A stretch of 12,086 nucleotides of DNA from a bacterium (GTDB lineage Bacteria; Desulfobacterota; GWC2-55-46; DRQE01): assembly GCA_027017505.1 (NCBI GenBank), contig JALUQR010000103.1:1-12086 (forward strand), written 5' to 3'. The notes under the pieces are model-generated. The model searched no databases and was not told where the DNA came from. It saw only the letters and a program-made list of their open reading frames with translations. Of the stretch, positions 7,834-12,086 are shown piece after piece; positions within the stretch are counted from its first letter, which is position 1; each line of letters opens with the position of its first letter. The translations under genes were made by a program, and so were the position numbers.

Positions 7834-9380
7834 TGGGTATAGTCTTTTCTCGTAAGGCTATCGAAGAGGGTTTTGAAGAGCCTGTGGACAGAGGTCTTCT
7901 TACCGTAAAGGGGAAAGACCACCTCATCCTCTGCCATGTTGAAGAGGGTTCTGTATTTGAGTATGGTTGAGCTCTTAAGGGGTTTTTTATCCCCGTAGAC
8001 ATAGAGCACAGGCACAGACCTTGTGGAGAGAATCTCCTTTCTTGTCTCCATGAGATGGGCTATCTTCTCCTCGGTCTGCTCATCCCAGAGCATGACAAGC
8101 CCTATGAGGTTGTTTGAGAAGGCCTTTATAAGGGGCATCATGTTCCTTACAGGTGGTATGGAAAACAGTACTATGTCCATACCACCGTAGAGCCTCAGCT
8201 CACCCACATCACCGAGCAGTGGCTCCTCGCCATTGGTTGAAAGAAGTATCTTGTTTATGTGAAAGTCGGGCAGATTCTTGCAGGCAAGCAGAAACTCCTT
8301 TACGAGCACATCCGAGGTGGCAACCACAAACACCTTCCCGGAGTTAACACTCAGCATGTCAGACCATCTGTTTATGACCTTCTCCTTTATCCTTATGGCA
8401 AGGGTTGGAGAGACGAACTCCTCTGAGAACTCCCTTTCCTCCTTTATTCTCTTTACCTCAACGAGTATACGCCTGTTTATAAGACTCATCAGGGTGGTGT
8501 AGACCTCGTAGTCAGGAAAGGAGCAGTGGTCCACGAGGTCTCCCACCCGGGGGTAATACTCCACAAGGAAGAGTATCTCGTATATTATGGGCTTAAGCCC
8601 CTTTGGAAGTGTTGCGGTGTTTACCCTGGTTTTAAGAAGGGAGTCCCTGTGAGGGAAAAGGTGTTTTGCCTTCTCGAACTCATCTATCTGGCGTACCCCC
8701 TCCATTATGAGGTTTCCCGTGGTGGAGCCCAGCCTCTGGGGGATGTTTACGGGCTTTGGCCTGAACTCAAAGGTGCCGTCCTTCCATGTGATGAGCCTGA
8801 AAAGGGCCTTCTCCTTTTCTATCTCTCCAAGTATTGCGTTGTAGAGCTGGCCGTCTTTTATGTATATTATACCGCTCTCACCCTCTGGAGAGGTTACAAC
8901 GAGCTCTCCCTCCTTCTTGTTAAAGTGGAGCACCTGCAGAAGGTCCACAAGGGACATCTGTGAGAGGTTTCCCTGTATCTCCTTGTCTCCTATGGATGTC
9001 CTTTCTCTTCCGAATGTGATGGCCTGTCTTATGCTCTCGTAGAGCTCCTCCCACTGGAAGGGCTTTGTAAGGAATATGTCTGTGCCTGTTCTGAAACCCC
9101 TTATCTCCTGATGCGTATCGGATATGAAAAGAAAGGGTATCTTCGATGTATTGGGGTTGTTTTTCAGTATCTGGAAGAGCTTCTCCCCGTCTATTACTGG
9201 AAGCCTGAGCTCTATTATCACAAGCGATGGTGGCTCGCTTATTGCCCTGTCCATCGCCCTTGCACCATCTGTTGCAACGACCACATCAAAGTCCCGCTCC
9301 CTGAGAAACCCGGAGAAACTCTCTATGTCCTCCTTTTCCGATAGAGCGAGCAGTATCTTCTCCTTCTTTCTCTGCTTCAT
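7830..9380 (-). CDS. Receiver-like, DUF4388 (PATAN) protein with GTPase-like C-terminal region
   Basis: A 516-residue soluble signalling protein. Residues about 7-122 form a response-regulator receiver fold, with LVIIELRLPVIDG (53-65), Ser87 and the conserved Lys106 in FLTKPF. The phosphoacceptor Asp is Glu57, and the N-terminal acidic pair is replaced by Leu-Ser (about 12-14), so phosphorylation is not expected. Residues about 135-208 match DUF4388/PATAN (IQGNLSQMSLVDLLQVL, then KDGTFEF), a presumed adaptor domain in regulators of motility and surface behaviour. Residues about 260-312 look like a small winged-helix region. Residues about 347-512 are ordered like a Ras/MglA G domain: GKVFVVATSD, DIVLFSIPP, LIGLVMLWDE, VPVLYVYGDK and a final SVHRLFKTLFDSL helix. 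No GxxxxGK[ST] P-loop is seen, so it is probably a pseudo-GTPase (inference). It overlaps both neighbours by a few bases. Confidence 0.8.
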   Translation of the reverse strand: MKQRKKEKILLALSEKEDIESFSGFLRERDFDVVVATDGARAMDRAISEPPSLVIIELRLPVIDGEKLFQILKNNPNTSKIPFLFISDTHQEIRGFRTGTDIFLTKPFQWEELYESIRQAITFGRERTSIGDKEIQGNLSQMSLVDLLQVLHFNKKEGELVVTSPEGESGIIYIKDGQLYNAILGEIEKEKALFRLITWKDGTFEFRPKPVNIPQRLGSTTGNLIMEGVRQIDEFEKAKHLFPHRDSLLKTRVNTATLPKGLKPIIYEILFLVEYYPRVGDLVDHCSFPDYEVYTTLMSLINRRILVEVKRIKEEREFSEEFVSPTLAIRIKEKVINRWSDMLSVNSGKVFVVATSDVLVKEFLLACKNLPDFHINKILLSTNGEEPLLGDVGELRLYGGMDIVLFSIPPVRNMMPLIKAFSNNLIGLVMLWDEQTEEKIAHLMETRKEILSTRSVPVLYVYGDKKPLKSSTILKYRTLFNMAEDEVVFPLYGKKTSVHRLFKTLFDSLTRKDYTQ

Positions 9381-10411
9381 CAGAATGTCTCCTGCAGTTC
9401 GTAATCCCTCTGAAACCTTGTTATGAGCCCCTCAACAAGGTAGGGGTCAGAGGTGTGGAAACAGGAGTGGGTACCCTGCCAGCCCTCTCTGCAGAGAAGC
9501 CCGTATGCAGAGTCCTCGTTCATAAAGAGCGTTATGTAGGCCTCTGAAAGGCGTGAATCGTTGAGTGCTATGGTGGTTACATTCTTTATGTCAAACCCTG
9601 TCTCCTTCTTCTCTCCCACCAGGAATATCTTTGTTGCTGTTTTACCCAGCATGTTGAGGCTATCCCTCAGGGGTGTATCCTTCTGGATATTCTTTAGACC
9701 CAGATAAAGTATACCCCTTCGTTTGGGGTTTTTGCGTATCTCGTGGAGTATCATCTGGTTTATACGGTTTACAAACCCCTCTCCCAGGGGCATACCCTCG
9801 CCTATCTCGAAGTTCACATACTCGTTTTCCGAATGGTTTGCTGATGTAAGGGTGGCAACTATCTCCCAGAAGAGTTTATCCCCGAGTGAGAGCCTTTCCC
9901 ACAGGGAGTTCTTTATATCACTTATCCTTGAGGTGGCCACCTTAACCATATCCGCATAGGTCTTGCCATCCCTCGGGTATGTTGCCTGTGCGAATATTAT
10001 GGATGCATAGGGTTCTCCCCTTGTGGTGAGAAACTCAAGGGCCTTTTTAAGCTTTTTTATGGTTATGAGGGAGCCAAAGTAGTCTGTATGGGGAAGGATA
10101 ACGATAATCCTTTTATCCTCGAGCATGCCCGTTACATCGCAGTTTCTGACCACCTTTAGAACGGTGTTCACAAGCTTTTTAAGGAACTCAAGGAGGTCCT
10201 GTTTGGTAAGGGGCCCTGCGGTACTGTTGAACGAGTCCACATGCATTATTATGATTGAGAAGGGCATCCCGTAGCGTTCTGACCTTACCGCCTCGAGCCT
10301 TCCGTACTCGTTAACGAAGAACGCATCGTAGAACCTGCTTTCAAAGAGCTTTTTGGACTCATCGAGCAGGGAGAATCTTTTCTCTACGAGCTCTTTCTTT
10401 AAGGCCTTCAT
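9380..10411 (-). CDS. Degenerate GGDEF-domain protein with a possible C-terminal DICT-like sensory region
   Basis: A 343-residue protein with no signal peptide or membrane segment. Residues about 30-165 follow the GGDEF (diguanylate cyclase) fold: a strand with HVDSF (57-61, canonical DxDxF), RNCD (89-92), IIVILP (102-107) and a later strand-helix ending in YADMVKVA. The catalytic signature is lost: the GGDEF position (98-102) reads EDKRI, and the first metal-binding Asp is His57. It is therefore unlikely to make c-di-GMP. RxxD at 89-92 sits exactly five residues before the signature, where the inhibitory c-di-GMP site of active cyclases lies, so it could still bind the dinucleotide (inference). 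The C-terminal region, about 235-340, ends with W-x(6)-F-x(3)-DPYLVEGLI, reminiscent of DICT sensory domains; this match is tentative. Its TGA stop overlaps the next gene's ATG by one base (TGATG), so the two are probably made together. Confidence 0.75.
   Translation of the reverse strand: MKALKKELVEKRFSLLDESKKLFESRFYDAFFVNEYGRLEAVRSERYGMPFSIIIMHVDSFNSTAGPLTKQDLLEFLKKLVNTVLKVVRNCDVTGMLEDKRIIVILPHTDYFGSLITIKKLKKALEFLTTRGEPYASIIFAQATYPRDGKTYADMVKVATSRISDIKNSLWERLSLGDKLFWEIVATLTSANHSENEYVNFEIGEGMPLGEGFVNRINQMILHEIRKNPKRRGILYLGLKNIQKDTPLRDSLNMLGKTATKIFLVGEKKETGFDIKNVTTIALNDSRLSEAYITLFMNEDSAYGLLCREGWQGTHSCFHTSDPYLVEGLITRFQRDYELQETF
9388..9393 (-). promoter_or_regulatory. Shine-Dalgarno site of the receiver/DUF4388 gene
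   Basis: AGGAGA lies seven bases before the ATG at 9380, inside the last codons of the preceding gene. It supports the start that overlaps the upstream stop by one base. Confidence 0.7.
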
Positions 10412-10416
10412 CTATG

Positions 10417-10422
10417 CTCCTT
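10417..10422 (-). promoter_or_regulatory. Shine-Dalgarno site of the GGDEF-like gene, overlapping the DUF151 stop
   Basis: TAAGGAGCATAGATG: the AAGGAG shares bases with the TAA stop of the DUF151 gene and lies five bases before the ATG at 10411. This supports that start and close translational coupling. Confidence 0.7.
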
Positions 10423-10915
10423 ACATCTTGTACTTTCCGAATGCATCCGGGCCCAGCTCATCGAGCAGTTCCAGAAGATTCTGTGCACCCTCTTTTTTGT
10501 CCCTGTCCGTTGACAGCTCAATGCTCTTTGATTTCTCCAGTATGGAGTTTTCCACGAATATGGGCGAGCCCGTACGCAGTGCAATGGCTATGGCATCGCT
10601 CGGTCTTGCATCTATCTTGTAGGTGTTATCACCCTTCTGAAGGTGTATTGTTGCGTAATAGACATTGTCCCTGAGGTCTGTGACCTCCACCCTTTTTACC
10701 TTTATGTCCACCTCTTCGAATATGTTCTTTATGAGGTCATGTGTCATGGGTCTTGAGAACTTCAGCTTCTCAAGCTCCGATGCTATGGCACTTGCCTCCA
10801 GTATGCCTATCCAGATGGGAAGAGTTTTTTTGTCTTCCAGGTCTCGCAGTATCATTATTGGTGCGTTTGTGAATGGGTCTATGGTTAGTCCTGCAACCTT
10901 CATCTCGATAAACAT
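10421..10915 (-). CDS. DUF151 / bifunctional nuclease (BFN) family protein
   Basis: This 164-residue cytoplasmic protein has the BFN domain (DUF151). Conserved features are the N-terminal GLTIDPFTNAPIMIL strand region (residues 9-23), LPIWIG (32-37), the RPMTHDL helix start (55-61) and IDARPSDAIAIALR (101-114), which is the family signature. The C-terminal ~35 residues are charged and probably helical (NLLELLDELG). The name comes from plant and thermophile members reported to have RNase and DNase activity; the activity of most bacterial members is untested, so nuclease function here is only a family-level inference. The start is set by a strong Shine-Dalgarno site. The TAA stop overlaps the ribosome binding site of the next gene. 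Its position directly after miaB suggests co-transcription, although no functional link is established. Confidence 0.9.
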   Translation of the reverse strand: MFIEMKVAGLTIDPFTNAPIMILRDLEDKKTLPIWIGILEASAIASELEKLKFSRPMTHDLIKNIFEEVDIKVKRVEVTDLRDNVYYATIHLQKGDNTYKIDARPSDAIAIALRTGSPIFVENSILEKSKSIELSTDRDKKEGAQNLLELLDELGPDAFGKYKM

Positions 10916-10922
10916 GGCACCT

Positions 10923-10929
10923 TCTCCTT
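10923..10929 (-). promoter_or_regulatory. Shine-Dalgarno site of the DUF151 gene
   Basis: The 19-base gap after the miaB stop reads AAAGGAGAAGG followed by TGCC and ATG. This is a strong purine-rich ribosome binding site with normal spacing, and it fixes the start of the DUF151 gene at 10915. Confidence 0.75.
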
Positions 10930-10934
10930 TTTTG

Positions 10935-12086
10935 TTAGAGTTCTCCCCTCAGGGAGTTTGCGTAGGCATCCCTGATGAGTACATCAACCATACTGCCTGT
11001 AAGCCCTTTCTCGCCTGGAAAGTTCACCACCCTGTTGCATGTGGTCCTTCCTGTAAGCTCTCTGCTGTTGAGTTTACTCTCGCCTTCAACGAGCACCTTC
11101 ATCCGTTTGCCCACAAGGAGTCTGTTTCGCCTGAGCGTTATCTCTTTCTGCACTGCCTGCAGTCTCTCAAGCCTTCTCTGTTTTACATCCTCGGGTATCT
11201 GGTCTGTGTAGGTTGACGCCTCGGTTCCAGGACGGGGAGAGTACTTGAAAGAGAAGATGCTGTCGAATTCCACCTCTTTTACAACCCGCATGGTTGCCTC
11301 AAAGTCCTCCTCTGTCTCTCCAGGGAAACCCACTATTATGTCCGTGGATATGGACATATCTGGATAGAGCCTTCTAAACAGGGCAACCTTTTTGAGATAC
11401 TCACCCACAGTGTATCTTCTTCTCATCCGTTCGAGCACCCTGTCAGAGCCTGCCTGTATGGGCAGATGCATGCTTCTTGCAAGTTTTTCCTCCTCGCCGA
11501 AAAGGTATATGAGCTCATCGGATATGTCCTTTGGATGGGAGGTTACAAACCTCACCCTCTCTATGCCATCCACCCTGCAGACCATCCTCAACAGCTCAGG
11601 AAAAGAGACATCCCCGCAGTAGCTGTTAACATTCTGTCCCAGAAGCGTTACCTCCTTCACGCCCCTTTCTGCAAGCCTCTTGATGTCTTCCAGAACCTGG
11701 TGTGCGGGTCTGCTAACTTCTCTGCCCCTCACATAGGGCACTATGCAGTAGGTGCAGTAGTTATCGCATCCACGCATGATACTCACATAGGCCTTCACAC
11801 CGTCAACCTCAGGGGTGGGAAACTCCCCTTCGTCTATGGAGTCATAAAGCTCTGTTGCAACAACCTTTTTTCTCTCCTCCCTTACCTTCTCAATAAGCTC
11901 TGTAAGCCTGTGTATGTTGTGGGTGCCTATGACTATATCCACATAGGGCATTCTTTTAAGAAGCTGTCCACCCTTCTGCTGGGCAACACATCCGCTTATG
12001 CCTATAAGAAGCTCGGGTTTTTTCTTCTTAAGTTTCTTATACCTTCCCGCAGTGCTGTATACCTTCTGTTCTGCCTTGTCTCTTAT
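10935..12086 (-). CDS. miaB: tRNA-2-methylthio-N6-dimethylallyladenosine synthase MiaB (5'-truncated by window edge)
   Basis: MiaB is a cytoplasmic radical-SAM methylthiotransferase that converts i6A to ms2i6A at position 37 of tRNAs reading UNN codons. The frame is open to the right edge, giving 383 visible residues. The family is usually about 440-475 residues, so roughly 55-60 N-terminal residues are missing, including the first two cysteines of the UPF0004 cluster domain. The third (SGCVAQQ) is visible at residue 33 of the fragment. The radical-SAM CxxxCxxC is seen as GCDNYCTYC (Cys about 107, 111, 114), followed by IVPYVRGRE and LLGQNVNSY, which favour MiaB over RimO. The C-terminal ~65 residues form a TRAM domain with GRTTCNRVVNFPG. 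An in-frame Met (base 11951) lies inside the conserved N-terminal domain and is not the real start. A lysine-rich stretch (KKLKKKK) precedes the third Cys. It ends in TAA, 19 bases before the next gene. Confidence 0.95.
   Translation of the reverse strand: MRDKAEQKVYSTAGRYKKLKKKKPELLIGISGCVAQQKGGQLLKRMPYVDIVIGTHNIHRLTELIEKVREERKKVVATELYDSIDEGEFPTPEVDGVKAYVSIMRGCDNYCTYCIVPYVRGREVSRPAHQVLEDIKRLAERGVKEVTLLGQNVNSYCGDVSFPELLRMVCRVDGIERVRFVTSHPKDISDELIYLFGEEEKLARSMHLPIQAGSDRVLERMRRRYTVGEYLKKVALFRRLYPDMSISTDIIVGFPGETEEDFEATMRVVKEVEFDSIFSFKYSPRPGTEASTYTDQIPEDVKQRRLERLQAVQKEITLRRNRLLVGKRMKVLVEGESKLNSRELTGRTTCNRVVNFPGEKGLTGSMVDVLIRDAYANSLRGEL

Noticed and set aside
8526..8963. 145-residue open frame on the plus strand opposite the receiver/DUF4388 gene
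   Set aside because: No family resemblance and no separate regulatory signals; it sits opposite the DUF4388 region of the real gene.
10916..10934. The miaB-DUF151 gap as a promoter or terminator
   Set aside because: Nineteen bases filled by a ribosome binding site; no room for either.
11949..11951. Internal Met as the start of miaB
   Set aside because: Reading upstream continues with family-typical MiaB sequence including the third cluster cysteine, so the gene runs off the window.

Overview
All recognisable genes in this window lie on the minus strand, so they are read from high to low coordinates. They are packed into what looks like one long polycistronic unit with no intergenic gap above about 20 bases. 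In order of transcription: miaB (5' end cut off by the right edge), a DUF151 'bifunctional nuclease' family protein, a protein with a degenerate GGDEF domain, a large receiver/DUF4388 protein with a GTPase-like tail, a PHP-family phosphoesterase, an exported beta-propeller protein, a family 57 glycoside hydrolase, mutS, an AMIN-Amidase_3 N-acetylmuramoyl-L-alanine amidase, and the first 25 codons of an unidentified gene that runs off the left edge. I see no tRNA, rRNA, mobile element, CRISPR array, terminator or clear promoter.

The organism looks like a Gram-negative (diderm) bacterium: it has an AMIN-type periplasmic amidase and exported proteins with Sec signal peptides. Frequent ATA (Ile) and AGA/AGG (Arg) codons, Lys/Arg/Glu-rich proteins and a GH57 enzyme are common in thermophilic or anaerobic lineages such as Nitrospirota or Desulfobacterota and relatives. 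That placement is a weak inference from style, not a sequence match.

Functionally the row mixes housekeeping genes (tRNA modification, mismatch repair, cell-wall hydrolysis) with a small signalling core. The core is the translationally coupled pair at 9380-10411 and 7830-9380. The first protein has a GGDEF fold whose signature is replaced by EDKRI, while an upstream RxxD that matches the inhibitory c-di-GMP site survives. The second has a receiver-like domain with Glu in place of the phosphoacceptor Asp, a DUF4388/PATAN adaptor domain, and a C-terminal region laid out like a Ras/MglA-type G domain without its nucleotide-binding motifs. Both look like non-catalytic signalling proteins that may read rather than make signals. 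They are the most interesting part of the window.

Most junctions are ATGA/TGATG overlaps or stop codons within a few bases of the next start, pointing to translational coupling. Several genes (PHP, GH57, mutS, amidase) lack a convincing Shine-Dalgarno sequence, which fits coupling. Others (DUF151, the GGDEF-like gene, the receiver gene, the left-edge partial gene) have clear purine-rich sites.
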